NCBI GenBank assembly: GCA_025360125.1
Contig: JANYCU010000024.1
Span: 1 to 64,000, forward strand
Source of the DNA: Armatimonadota bacterium
GTDB lineage: Bacteria; Armatimonadota; Fimbriimonadia; Fimbriimonadales; Fimbriimonadaceae
Direction of reading: 5' to 3'
Length of the DNA: 64,000 nt
The notes under the pieces are model-generated. The model was not told the DNA's origin. It did no database searches and saw nothing but the letters and a program-made list of their open reading frames with translations. Of the stretch, positions 32,987 through 40,788 are shown piece after piece (the first letter of the stretch is position 1; each line of letters begins with the position of its first letter). Position numbers and translations under genes: made by a program.

Positions 32987-33286
32987 TCAACGAACCAATT
33001 CTTCGATTGGCGCGGTGCGTTCTTCGTAGGTGTGCTGGGTACACAAAATGTGCATCGCTCCAGGAGCGTTGACCCAAATCGGCTCGCGAGAACCAACGTA
33101 ACACATGTAAACCATCGAGCCTTGTTTTGTCTTTGCCCAGCGGTTAATGCCCGAGCCACTATGCAAAATAACAAATGCTCCTGGGTGAATGGATTCCTCG
33201 TCCGTAAACGCGTAAATCGCCTCAAGGGAGTAATGCGTGAGATAGGCTTCGGACATAATGACGTGCCCACGAAGCTTCATTCTCAT
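32987..33286 (-). CDS. Hypothetical cupin-like protein, 99 aa
   Basis: From ATG 33286 (ATG 33280 possible). The sequence RGHVIMSEAYLTHYSLEAIY, PGAFVILHSGSGINRW and WVNAPGAMHILCTQHTYEER reads as a small beta-rich protein. No family is certain. It lies in the same direction as marR and 120 bases downstream of it, so it could be part of the MarR-controlled unit. Confidence 0.45.
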   Translation of the reverse strand: MRMKLRGHVIMSEAYLTHYSLEAIYAFTDEESIHPGAFVILHSGSGINRWAKTKQGSMVYMCYVGSREPIWVNAPGAMHILCTQHTYEERTAPIEELVR

Positions 33287-33406
33287 TGAAGAATGATTTT
33301 GTAGGAGGACAAATTCCTCCAGTGAATGCTCTGATCTTTGAATGCCTACTATCCGTAGCATGGCAGCCCCTTCACAATTCGAGACGCTGCAGCTTCACGA
33401 AAAGAA

Positions 33407-33877
33407 TCAGGAAATCTCGACTTTTAGTGCGTTCAGAACCTTTCGAAGTGTTTTGGAAGCCGAATCAGTTTCTTTTGCCCCAATTTTGCCCTCAAGCTCA
33501 GCTTCAATTCGCTTCATTTCGCCAAGAACGGATTTCACCTTTCGATGACCAGAAGAGGTCAATTCAAGATTGACCGCGCGCGAATCAATTTCGCTTGGTC
33601 TCCGAATCACATACCCAGCTGTAACCAGGCTTGTGATGGCTTCACTAATCGTTGCACGGGATAAGCCAAGCCGTTTTCCTATTTCAGCCTGAGTCTCTCG
33701 ACCATCAGCCGCCCAAACGGCACTAAGTAAGTCAAATGAGGCAGACGTCAGTCCTTGATCAATGATTGCGGGACGCATTGCCTGAGCAACAAAATCGTTC
33801 ACTTGGCAAGCAAGACCTATGAGGCTTTCGATGGATGACATAATTTCACAATTCGCTTCGTTGCGATTCGAAGCCAT
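33407..33877 (-). CDS. MarR-family transcriptional regulator
   Basis: 156 residues from ATG 33877; ATG 33841 would give 144. Winged helix-turn-helix of the MarR fold: LTSASFDLLSAVWAAD, ETQAEIGKRLGLSRATISEA, VTAGYVIRRPSEIDSRAVNL (wing with D-S-R) and a C-terminal helix. MarR proteins are dimeric repressors released by small ligands, usually regulating themselves and neighbours. The dyad TACAATT/AATTGTA at 33994 lies in the divergent region to the 34066 gene. Confidence 0.9.
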   Translation of the reverse strand: MASNRNEANCEIMSSIESLIGLACQVNDFVAQAMRPAIIDQGLTSASFDLLSAVWAADGRETQAEIGKRLGLSRATISEAITSLVTAGYVIRRPSEIDSRAVNLELTSSGHRKVKSVLGEMKRIEAELEGKIGAKETDSASKTLRKVLNALKVEIS

Positions 33878-33993
33878 CCTTAGCCACGAATGTACATTAT
33901 AGCTTCGGAACCCGAACAAGTTGCAAGGGGGGACCGTTTTTGGATCCCTAACACTCCTCATCGCACTGGGTACTTTGGCCTGTCCATGGTTTA

Positions 33994-34015
33994 TACAATT
34001 CGCAATCAAATTGTA
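33994..34015. promoter_or_regulatory. Inverted repeat in marR upstream region
   Basis: TACAATT-N8-AATTGTA, 22 bases, located between marR and the divergent copper-amine-oxidase-domain gene. A likely MarR operator by its position and dyad. TATAAA/TTGATT on the minus strand overlap it. Confidence 0.5.
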
Positions 34016-34065
34016 ATGACGGGAGTCCATATGGTTAAGGCACACCGCCTTTAGGAAATTCCACC

Positions 34066-35145
34066 ATGAAATTAACAAGCTATCAAGCAGGGAAACTCCT
34101 TGGCATTGCTGCAATTACTGCTTTTGCTGCGATTAGTCAAGCAAGACCAATATATGTCAACGTCGACGGACGGAACGTTCGATTCGACGGAACCAAACCC
34201 CAGATGATGGGCGACCACATAATGGTCCCTCTCCGGGGCATCTTCGAGAGAATGGGCGCCAGCGTCGACTGGAATTCACAAGACCAAATGGTCATGGCCA
34301 ACCGTGGCAACACCAAAGTCGAACTCCGAATTAACAACAACGAGGCCTACATCAATGGCAGAGCCGTTCCTGTCCAATATCCGGCGCAAGTCGTGGACGG
34401 ATCCACGATGGTTCCGATTCGATTCATCTCTGAGTCGTTGGGTGCATACGTTGATTGGGACGAAACTTCGAGTACGGTCAATATTTCGACTAACGGTACG
34501 TCCAGCGGAAATTACCGGAACAATAACGGCAATAACGGCGGAAGTAGCGACAACAATACAGACAATCGAAACAATGTACTTTCGATCCAGCCACGAGGAA
34601 GTGTCTTGCCAGTAAAGCTCGACGCGGATTTAAGTTCCGATAACTCGCAGGTCGGCGACAAATTTACCGCAACGATCGATACTAATGGCAATAATGACTA
34701 CTTCGGTTTGCCACAAGGAACCAAGGTTCAAGGACACGTTAACTTTGCTCAGGCAAAGCGAAACGATACTCCGGGCGTACTTGGTTTGTCATTTGACCGC
34801 TTGCTCCTTGCCAATGGTCGAAATATTCCGATTACGGCATCGCTTATCGGATTAGACAAAGACAGCGTCCGAAACGAAGACGGTCGAATCGTAGTCAACC
34901 CAGATTCTCAGAAGAAACAGGATGACCTGAAGTACGTCGGAACTGGTGCTGGAGCCGGTGCGTTGATCGCGCTCGTGACCAAAGGCAACGTTATTACAAA
35001 CACGGTGATTGGCGGCGCTCTTGGGTATTTATACGAGACACTCATCGATAAGCCAAAGACACGCAATGTGACCTTGGCTCGAGGAACCCCACTCGGAGTC
35101 AGATTCGACCAGGAAGCGAAGGTTCGGATCTTCTCAAACAACTAG
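34066..35145 (+). CDS. Secreted protein with copper-amine-oxidase N-terminal-like domain
   Basis: 359 residues with a signal peptide ending ISQA. Residues ~28-145 form a Cu_amine_oxidN1 domain: IYVNVDGRNVRFDGTKPQMM, HIMVPLRGIFERMGASVDW, then VPIRFISESLGAYVDWD. The name is historical; the domain binds cell-wall or surface components and has no oxidase activity. A Gly/Asn linker (NNNGNNGGSSDNN) leads to a C-terminal beta domain and a glycine-rich hydrophobic stretch (GAGAGALIALVTKG, VIGGALGYLYE). It likely sits at the envelope. It diverges from marR. Confidence 0.8.
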   Translation: MKLTSYQAGKLLGIAAITAFAAISQARPIYVNVDGRNVRFDGTKPQMMGDHIMVPLRGIFERMGASVDWNSQDQMVMANRGNTKVELRINNNEAYINGRAVPVQYPAQVVDGSTMVPIRFISESLGAYVDWDETSSTVNISTNGTSSGNYRNNNGNNGGSSDNNTDNRNNVLSIQPRGSVLPVKLDADLSSDNSQVGDKFTATIDTNGNNDYFGLPQGTKVQGHVNFAQAKRNDTPGVLGLSFDRLLLANGRNIPITASLIGLDKDSVRNEDGRIVVNPDSQKKQDDLKYVGTGAGAGALIALVTKGNVITNTVIGGALGYLYETLIDKPKTRNVTLARGTPLGVRFDQEAKVRIFSNN

Positions 35146-35163
35146 TCGACATCTGAGGATAAC

Positions 35164-35250
35164 AAAAAATCGCGCCTGACTCACCTATGGGGAGAGTCCT
35201 CAATGAAGAATGCCACAAAGGCATCCCCCATTGAGATGGCGCGATTTTTT
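35164..35250. terminator. Large structured hairpin with A/T-tract ends
   Basis: Outer stem AAAAAATCGCGCC/GGCGCGATTTTTT is a perfect 13 bp (35164-35176 with 35238-35250). Inside, CTCAATG/CATTGAG and ATGCC-ACAAA-GGCAT stack as a second arm, plus a free side segment. It can terminate in both directions. It ends the 34066 transcript, but the inner structure is more elaborate than needed for termination. Confidence 0.7.
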
Positions 35251-35562
35251 GGTGTCAGGTAGCCATCGTTCCATGCAAAGAATGACTGGCATTTGAACAT
35301 ATGCCGGGATGCTGGAGCGGGATGAATTAGGGGTTTCGGGTATCCGGCGCAGCTACAACCAAGTTTCCGGATCGGAGGGCGTACAGTCTTGACTTGAAGG
35401 ATGTTCGCACAATGTTCAAGTCGATGGCTCAAGCAACACCATGGACTTGTAAGTGGCCGGGCCGACGGAACTCATAGTTGACCCTCGGAAAGGAACTTGG
35501 TGGCGGTCAACGATGAGCGAGTGGCAGTTGTTGGCGAGGGCGAGAGAAAATTGCGCTCAGTA
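35251..35562. other. Intergenic region without a convincing gene
   Basis: About 310 bases between the hairpin at 35164-35250 and the PRC-barrel terminator. A minus-strand frame (35181-35432) has no ribosome-binding site and atypical composition. Nothing further seen. Confidence 0.4.
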
Positions 35563-35599
35563 AAGAAAAAGGGCTTGATCATTGAATGATCAAGCCCCC
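35563..35599 (-). terminator. Rho-independent terminator of the PRC-barrel operon
   Basis: On the minus strand GGGCTTGATCATT and AATGATCAAGCCC form a perfect 13-bp stem around one base (35571-35597), followed by five T and a T-rich tail. Confidence 0.9.
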
Positions 35600-35615
35600 A
35601 AGGAATGATGCTCGG

Positions 35616-36071
35616 CTACGTCTTGTCGACCGTAATCATGTCCGTTCCAATCGCCCGCACCTTCGAGCCAGGCACCAAGGTCTCATGTGCGCCGAGCCCA
35701 AAAACGCCGTCCGTCCGAACCGAAATCTCCTCAATTGACCCTTGCCGATTCATTGTGAAGTCGTGCATGTGACCAATCATCTTGCCCTCAGCATCGATCA
35801 CTTTCAGCTTCTTAATTTCGTGGGTTGTACGGCTTTCGGGAGCTAATGTATGCCCCGCGTTCCAATCGATCAACGTATACGATTCGATGGTAATGGCATC
35901 CGGCCCGTTTGCTTCAATGCTCTTAAAAGGAAGCAATCCTTCTCCTCTCTCGCCTTTCACGACGAGTGCGCTCAAGTTCAGACCTACATAAATCAGATCT
36001 TCGACTTTTCCTATCTCCGCGCCATCGGCCATGCTGATGACTGGTTTTCCAACAAATTCTTTGGTTCTCAT
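35616..36071 (-). CDS. PRC-barrel domain protein
   Basis: 151 residues from ATG 36071, chosen because the small gene before it ends four bases upstream. Two PRC-barrel halves: VGKPVISMADGAEIGKVEDL with GLLPFKSIEANG, and EIKKLKVIDAEGKMIGHMHD with GVFGLGAHETLVPGSKV. PRC barrels occur in photosynthetic reaction centre H and RimM and serve as protein docking folds. In non-phototrophs stand-alone forms are of unknown role, often in stress or sporulation contexts. It is cotranscribed with the small membrane protein at 36076 and ends at a strong terminator. Confidence 0.82.
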   Translation of the reverse strand: MRTKEFVGKPVISMADGAEIGKVEDLIYVGLNLSALVVKGERGEGLLPFKSIEANGPDAITIESYTLIDWNAGHTLAPESRTTHEIKKLKVIDAEGKMIGHMHDFTMNRQGSIEEISVRTDGVFGLGAHETLVPGSKVRAIGTDMITVDKT

Positions 36072-36075
36072 GAGG

Positions 36076-36243
36076 TTAACGCGAACCACCGTACCAGCCA
36101 GACCGCGAACCGTGGTACCCAATTCCACCAAGGAGCCAGATGATGGCAAGGACCATCAGGATGGTGCCGAGGCAGCCTCCGAGCCCAATGCCGCCGCCGC
36201 CCAGCAACAAGAAAATGACAATGATAATGAGAAGTGTGCTCAT
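36076..36243 (-). CDS. Small glycine-rich membrane protein, 55 aa
   Basis: Short gene from ATG 36243 to TAA 36076-36078. The product starts STLLIIIVIFLLLGGGGIGL, continues GGCLGTILMVLAIIWLLGG and ends with a polar tail GYHGSRSGWYGGSR. Two hydrophobic helices separated by glycine resemble DUF3309-like small membrane proteins. It precedes the PRC-barrel gene by four bases, so both are coexpressed; together they may form a membrane-docked pair (inference). Confidence 0.65.
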   Translation of the reverse strand: MSTLLIIIVIFLLLGGGGIGLGGCLGTILMVLAIIWLLGGIGYHGSRSGWYGGSR

Positions 36244-36442
36244 AGTTACACTCAGTTTGCTGGGAAGATGTCATTCGAACAAGTCAACCCTTTTGGTGTC
36301 AGCCACTTTGTGTCTTACCTGTCACTACAAGAGACTTCAATCAATTTAGAAAATAACGCGAATTCGAAGTCAGAAACCTAAAGGTATGTGATTTGGTGGC
36401 CATATATGCATGACTATGAACCCCATACACACTTGTGATATC

Positions 36443-36514
36443 ATGAGTAACGACGCAATAGTTGAAAAGATCCTCGACGATGCACCTTTCATTTTTGGAA
36501 ATGGAGCCACCTGA
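36443..36514 (+). CDS. Possible 23-aa leader peptide before LuxR-type gene
   Basis: ATG 36443 opens a 23-residue frame (starting SNDAIVEKILDDAPF) whose TGA lies 14 bases inside the next gene, so translation could be coupled. The acidic, helical sequence is plausible as a peptide, but chance cannot be excluded. Confidence 0.25.
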   Translation: MSNDAIVEKILDDAPFIFGNGAT

Positions 36515-37172
36515 TCAATCTCAACCCGAAACAGAAATCATGCCCAAACGTGAATTATCCCCTCGCGAGGAAGAAATTGTACAATTATGCGTCGATGGGC
36601 TGACCAACGATGCCATTGCTCATCGTCTTGACATCAGCGTCGGAACGGTCAATACGTACTGGCTCCGCATTAAGCTCAAAGTGGGCGGCCTAGGGAAGAC
36701 CGACACTGTCGTCCGCGTGGTTAAAGAACGGGCCGAGAAAGCGCTTGCCGACTCGAATTTCGAACGTGCCACCCTCGTCGCGCTTCTGGCCGATAAAGAG
36801 AAAGGACTCCTCGATCTGCGGTCTACTATCGCACTGCTCCATCTAGCAATGGATCAGATCAAGTCGACCGTTTGGGCGACAGATACGGATTTGCTGATCT
36901 ACTCTATGTCCAACGGAGAATTTCCCGCAACACACTTTGGCGTCCTGTGGGATGTTGGGAAAACCGTCTATGAGATTTTCAAGACCACGGATTCGCTTGA
37001 CCTAGCAATAAGCGCCCACCACCAAGCCCTTCAAGGAGAGGAAACCGAGGTCAGTTTAGTGGGGCAATTTGACGGCATGCTCTTGAGGGTTCTACCCCTT
37101 AAGGAGGACACTGGAGAGATTATTGGTACCGTCGGGATCGTCAACACGGTGAGACAAAAAATGTCTGACTAG
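36501..37172 (+). CDS. LuxR-type HTH regulator with C-terminal PAS-like domain
   Basis: 223 residues from ATG 36501; an earlier in-frame ATG at 36462 is possible. The N-terminal GerE/LuxR helix-turn-helix is ELSPREEEIVQLCVDGLTND followed by AIAHRLDISVGTVNTYW. A coiled linker (~60-110, EKGLLDLRSTIALLHLAMDQ) joins a PAS-like sensor: VWATDTDLLIYSMSNG and VGKTVYEIFKTTDS, with DGMLLRVLPLKEDTGEIIG as its final strands. DNA-binding domain first and sensor second is the reverse of the common order. It has no receiver domain, so it may sense a ligand or redox cue directly. It converges on the cluster of paralogues to the right. Confidence 0.82.
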   Translation: MEPPDQSQPETEIMPKRELSPREEEIVQLCVDGLTNDAIAHRLDISVGTVNTYWLRIKLKVGGLGKTDTVVRVVKERAEKALADSNFERATLVALLADKEKGLLDLRSTIALLHLAMDQIKSTVWATDTDLLIYSMSNGEFPATHFGVLWDVGKTVYEIFKTTDSLDLAISAHHQALQGEETEVSLVGQFDGMLLRVLPLKEDTGEIIGTVGIVNTVRQKMSD

Positions 37173-37206
37173 GATTGACTATTCTATGAGTTCTTGGTCG
37201 AGTCAG

Positions 37207-37590
37207 CTAGCGAATTAAAATTCCGAGATGAAAGGCTGAATTGACGGCCTGAAGTCGATTGTTCGACTTGAGTTTGTTAAACAGGCAGATGACGTAACCG
37301 TCGACGATAGCTTTCGGCTCTGAAAGCATTTCACTAATTACTCGATTACTCTGTCCTTCTGCCATCAATTTCAGAATTTCGAGTTCCTTTCCGACGATGA
37401 TGACGGGGCATTGAGGATTCCGATCTACATTCATCTGGTAGTAGTATCGCTGTCTTAGCTGCATGATCTTGATGATGTGGGTTTGGTGCATGGCAATATG
37501 GTTCGCCAAAAGATTTTCTGACGACTTAACCCGGTGAAACTTCGTCGGCCGCTTTGGGGAGTTTTCAACTGACCTATACGAACTTAACAT
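37207..37590 (-). CDS. Single-domain LuxR-type regulator
   Basis: 127 residues. The N-terminal half is basic (SSYRSVENSPKRPTKFHRV). The C-terminal ~62 residues form a GerE helix-turn-helix: VGKELEILKLMAEGQSNRVI, then SEMLSEPKAIVDGYVICL, FNKLKSNNRLQAVNSAFHLG. The recognition helix is less conserved than usual. No receiver or ligand domain. Its start overlaps the end of the 226-residue gene by 17 bases, so they are cotranscribed and probably work together. Confidence 0.78.
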   Translation of the reverse strand: MLSSYRSVENSPKRPTKFHRVKSSENLLANHIAMHQTHIIKIMQLRQRYYYQMNVDRNPQCPVIIVGKELEILKLMAEGQSNRVISEMLSEPKAIVDGYVICLFNKLKSNNRLQAVNSAFHLGILIR

Positions 37591-38254
37591 TTTTCATATC
37601 CTCCGTAGGGTCTTTCGGTGCTGCATCGGCTATCCACGAGTCGATTGGAACATGAAGCTTTGGATAATGGGTCCATGAGCACATGTGACTCGTATTCCAA
37701 ATGCTAAACCCGCCTTCAACGCGGCACATGAGCGCTGGATGGGTAAATAAGTGGTGCATGGTACTTCGCTCATCGATTGAAATTGCGGTGATCTCATTGA
37801 ACTCTAGGAACAAGCGAGCGCCATTACAAAATTCGACCTCGGAGAGGACCAAACTTCGTTGACCTTCTTGAGTTGAAATAAATTTTTCGTGACGTTCTCG
37901 ATACGTTTCGTGCGTCATTTGGGTAATCGACGATCTCATCGACATTTCTTGCTTCAGGAAAGAATCTGGCAGCGGGTTGGTGTAGACGGTTATTCCAATC
38001 AACGAGTGGCCGGAAAATGCATAAACTTCATCTTTGCCTTCAATGATAAGGCTCTGCTCCTTGAAAATTGAAAGGTTAATGTCATCACAAATCTTCTTGG
38101 CAAAACCTAAGTCACTCTGAGTAAAAATGTGCTTTCGACCTGAAGTTAAATGCAAATGGATTTCGATAGGGTGAATAGGGTTCGCCAATGTAGTTTGCAT
38201 TTGAACCAAAATAGATGGTTCGAGGGTGGTGGGCGATGTACTTGTCTGATTCAT
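37574..38254 (-). CDS. Unknown protein, intact member of a local paralogue pair
   Basis: 226 residues, soluble. It opens with a Ser/Thr-rich stretch, then PIEIHLHLTSGRKHIFTQ, and later has VEFCNGARLFLEF, then GGFSIWNTSHMCSWTHYPKL. The first two blocks look alike (hydrophobic strands around an N/S-G turn), hinting at an internal repeat of a beta-rich unit. It aligns over its length with the broken gene at 38654-39319. I do not recognise the family. It is translated together with a LuxR-type regulator and may be the ligand-binding or antagonist partner (inference). Confidence 0.6.
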   Translation of the reverse strand: MNQTSTSPTTLEPSILVQMQTTLANPIHPIEIHLHLTSGRKHIFTQSDLGFAKKICDDINLSIFKEQSLIIEGKDEVYAFSGHSLIGITVYTNPLPDSFLKQEMSMRSSITQMTHETYRERHEKFISTQEGQRSLVLSEVEFCNGARLFLEFNEITAISIDERSTMHHLFTHPALMCRVEGGFSIWNTSHMCSWTHYPKLHVPIDSWIADAAPKDPTEDMKNVKFV

Positions 38255-38653
38255 ATTTTTCCTTGCGGTTCCTTTCTCAAAAAATCATGATGAGGTCCTT
38301 TATGTTTTCATTGTCTTCTATCGCGAGAACTACTGAAAGTCAGCTCTTATTCTGTCGGCCCTGTGGCGTCCGATGAAAGGTGGACACTTAGCTTCGAAGT
38401 GACGACAACGGCTAAGTACCCGTGAGGGGGCAAAATACCCAGTGAGGTGAAAGCAACTTCAAAGGTTTAACCAAGAAAAAATGAGTTGCTCAGACCTGGC
38501 TGCCGAGTAAAGACCTTTGGACATCGGAATTGAGCAAGTTCATCAAAATAGAGGATTTACTGACAGTGCAAAATTGGACTTTGAGCGCTAATTCCGTTGG
38601 AACAAAATTTAAATGCAGGTTCGACGCTCCTAGAGCAGTCATGCTCTGGACGG
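38255..38653. promoter_or_regulatory. Upstream region of the paralogue gene with direct repeats
   Basis: About 400 bases without a gene. TACCC-GTGAGG at 38417-38427 and TACCCA-GTGAGG at 38436-38447 are near-identical direct repeats 19 bases apart. They could be activator sites for one of the LuxR proteins. No promoter box is clear. Confidence 0.35.
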
Positions 38654-39319
38654 TCACATTTTAATGCAGACCTGAAGTCGCGGAGCCTGTACCTTAGATT
38701 TCAAATTGATCCCTGATCGAGCATCGGCAGAATCTGATAGCTCAGGCTGGATTTCAAGCCGAGGATAATTAGTCCATCTTAAGATGTGGCCCGTGTTCCA
38801 AATACTGAGTCCTCCACCAAGTCTGCGACAGCCCAGGGAGGAGTGAGAATATATATGGTTGATGACTGCTAGTTCATCAATCCCAACCTCCGGCACTTGG
38901 CTAAATTTGAGAAAGACCTATAGTCCGCTACAAAACTCGAGTTCGGTAATGATTGTGGCTCGTTTCTTGTCGAGTTCCTTTACTACCCCAGATTGCTCAT
39001 GGCGGGCGGATACGCAATCATAGGGCGTCCGATTGGATGACTCGCATCCGATTTCCGTGACAACGATCCCCAGCGATCTCTCCCGCTCAAAGAAGTATTC
39101 AAATGGCAACTTCGGTCGAAGCATCAGACCGATAACCTCCTTTCCTTCATAATTTGAAATTTCTTTCTTGCTGTCGCGGATAATGCCTTGACGTCGGAAA
39201 ATGTCTGGATCAGAATCATCATAAATGTTCCCAAGAAGCGAAAGACCGTCCCGAAAGTAAGTGTGCTTCTGACCATTGCACAAATGCAATCGAATTTCAT
39301 CAGCGGAGAGTATATTCAT
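38654..39319 (-). pseudogene. Paralogue of the 37574 gene broken by an in-frame amber codon
   Basis: The frame from ATG 39319 runs 133 codons to TAG 38918-38920, then continues open in the same frame to 38654 (reading VFLKFSQVPEVGID and GGLSIWNTGHILRWTNYPRL). The full length of about 221 codons matches the intact paralogue. There, the residue in place of TAG is Arg in NGARLFLEF. The N-terminal part has EIRLHLCNGQKHTYF, matching HLHLTSGRKHIF. It is a recent pseudogene, a two-product gene, or a read-through/sequencing case. Start overlaps the end of the 39316 gene. Confidence 0.7.
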
Positions 39320-39528
39320 CTGTCCGTGAACGCTAAAAGGCGTTGCGAATAAGTGGCCAACGATGATTTGTCCGAATGAAGTGTCGCGAGGGTCTCAAAG
39401 ATCTGGTTCTTTCTATCTACCTTGGTTTTTCTAGACCTCAGTCGCTTTTGGTTGGCAATTACCTTGGCTTGTTGCTTGAGGCTCTGAAAGGCTGATGAAC
39501 TCATCGAAATTGACTGGGGTTGATTCAT
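39316..39528 (-). CDS. Small hypothetical protein, 70 aa
   Basis: ATG 39528; the stop overlaps the start of the broken paralogue (ATGA). The sequence is basic and helical: AFQSLKQQAKVIANQKRLRS, RKTKVDRKNQIFETLATL. It resembles a small DNA- or RNA-binding or anti-factor protein only in composition. The MNQ start is shared with the 226-residue paralogue. Function unknown. Confidence 0.5.
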   Translation of the reverse strand: MNQPQSISMSSSAFQSLKQQAKVIANQKRLRSRKTKVDRKNQIFETLATLHSDKSSLATYSQRLLAFTDR

Positions 39529-39810
39529 GATGATTTTCCTGTTGTGAACTTGGCCGACCGGAAAGGTAGTTAAAATATCTCCTTCCTCGGTCCCCGACTT
39601 CAAAGAGCAATTGCGGTTTCTAGCCAAGGCTCTTCAACGTTCCAATTAGCAAAGCTGGAACTAAATACATTTTTCACCTTCAGGAAAATAATTAAAAGTC
39701 GTTTCTATATCTGTCATCCCGTGTCTGTACGAGTAGTTGTAGACACAGTTTGATAGGACAAACTTTAATTTAGACAAAAAAGTGGACCACGAAACTCGCG
39801 ATCCAAACAA

Positions 39811-39866
39811 GAAAAAGAAAGGGCTCCCCGGGGCTAATATCCTGGGGAGGAATCAAGGAGCCCTAT
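39811..39866 (-). terminator. Rho-independent terminator of the PEP-CTERM gene
   Basis: On the minus strand GGGCTCC and GGAGCCC close a hairpin with a second inner pairing CTCCCC/GGGGAG, followed by TTTCTTTTTC. Confidence 0.8.
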
Positions 39867-39878
39867 GAATGGATGTGA

Positions 39879-40508
39879 CTAGACGTTACGCTTTCGTCGC
39901 ATTCCAAATAGTCCGAGCAATCCGCAACCAATACCCGCTAATGCGGTTGGCTCTGGAACTGCTGTCTGAGACCCGGTCACGTGGGCCGTAATAGAAGATG
40001 AATTTCCCGGGGCTATGGAGAGATCGTTGACGGCCATCGTGAAGGATCCTATTGCTCCTGCATTACTGAAGACGAAGGTTTGGGGGGTGTTGTCAAAGTC
40101 GACGAAGACTCCGCCAAGATTATTTGACACTGAGCCTGTCAATATATCTGTGAAAGTGGCGGTTGTTCCGCCCGTAATAGTAACTGGCGCAGTGAACGTG
40201 ACTTTGAGTTGAAAAGTGTTTCCATTATAAGTCGCGTTGGTCATGTTCAACGTCAGCGAACCAAGATTGTTAAAATTTGATCCTGGCGTTGGGTCTCCGC
40301 CAAAGTCCAGGTTGCCACCAACCGTCGTGTTGTCGAATGTTGAATTGCTGTAGGAAAGTCCGAGCAACGTATTGGTTGCGCCGAAAGCCTGGGCATTAAA
40401 CCGAGCTAGCGTTGAACCGGTCAGGTGAACTTCGGCAGCGTTTGCGACTCCAACGAGAAGTCCGAGGGACGAGGCAATAGTGAGAGCCTTTGCAAAGTAA
40501 GAATTCAT
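39879..40508 (-). CDS. PEP-CTERM sorting-domain protein
   Basis: 209 residues: signal peptide (SYFAKALTIASSLGLLVGVANA), a beta-rich Asn/Thr-rich body (~25-180, many N-x-S/T) and a C-terminal sorting signal VPEPTALAGIGCGLLGLF ending MRRKRNV. The VPEP motif, hydrophobic helix and basic tail are recognised by exosortase, which places the protein in the outer envelope or extracellular polysaccharide. Exosortase itself is not in this window. It ends at a strong terminator. Confidence 0.92.
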   Translation of the reverse strand: MNSYFAKALTIASSLGLLVGVANAAEVHLTGSTLARFNAQAFGATNTLLGLSYSNSTFDNTTVGGNLDFGGDPTPGSNFNNLGSLTLNMTNATYNGNTFQLKVTFTAPVTITGGTTATFTDILTGSVSNNLGGVFVDFDNTPQTFVFSNAGAIGSFTMAVNDLSIAPGNSSSITAHVTGSQTAVPEPTALAGIGCGLLGLFGMRRKRNV

Positions 40509-40765
40509 TTCATTTCTCCATTAAACTGGCCAACTCAAAGATAAGAAGGCACATTAAGACTATGAAAGACTCTGAGAACGATCACCAGTCGGCTTTTTTC
40601 GTGTCACTCTAATCGTGTCTTAAATCTCACGGACGGCAAACAGCGAAGTGTCAACACCTTGCGCCTTGTCCGCCGAAGCACAATTCCCCGCCAACGCCTT
40701 GTTGGCCTGACGCCGGGACGGATGCTTGCTTTCCTCCTCAGATATACTAGAGACCACATTTCAAT

Positions 40766-40778
40766 CCCTTGGTAAGGG
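40766..40778 (+). promoter_or_regulatory. Hairpin over the thrS ribosome-binding site
   Basis: CCCTT-GGT-AAGGG can hide the AAGGGAGG ribosome-binding site, which lies eight bases before ATG 40789. A possible translational control element; stability is modest. Confidence 0.4.
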
Positions 40779-40788
40779 AGGCACAAAC

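Noticed and set aside
35181-35432. 83-residue minus-strand frame
   Set aside because: Overlaps the structured hairpin and has no ribosome-binding site.
36068-36274. 68-residue minus-strand frame rich in His/Trp
   Set aside because: Same region encodes the better 55 aa membrane protein in another frame, which couples to the PRC-barrel gene.
40610-40788. T-box or other riboswitch in the thrS leader
   Set aside because: No T-box consensus, specifier loop or terminator/antiterminator pair is visible; only the small RBS hairpin is supported.
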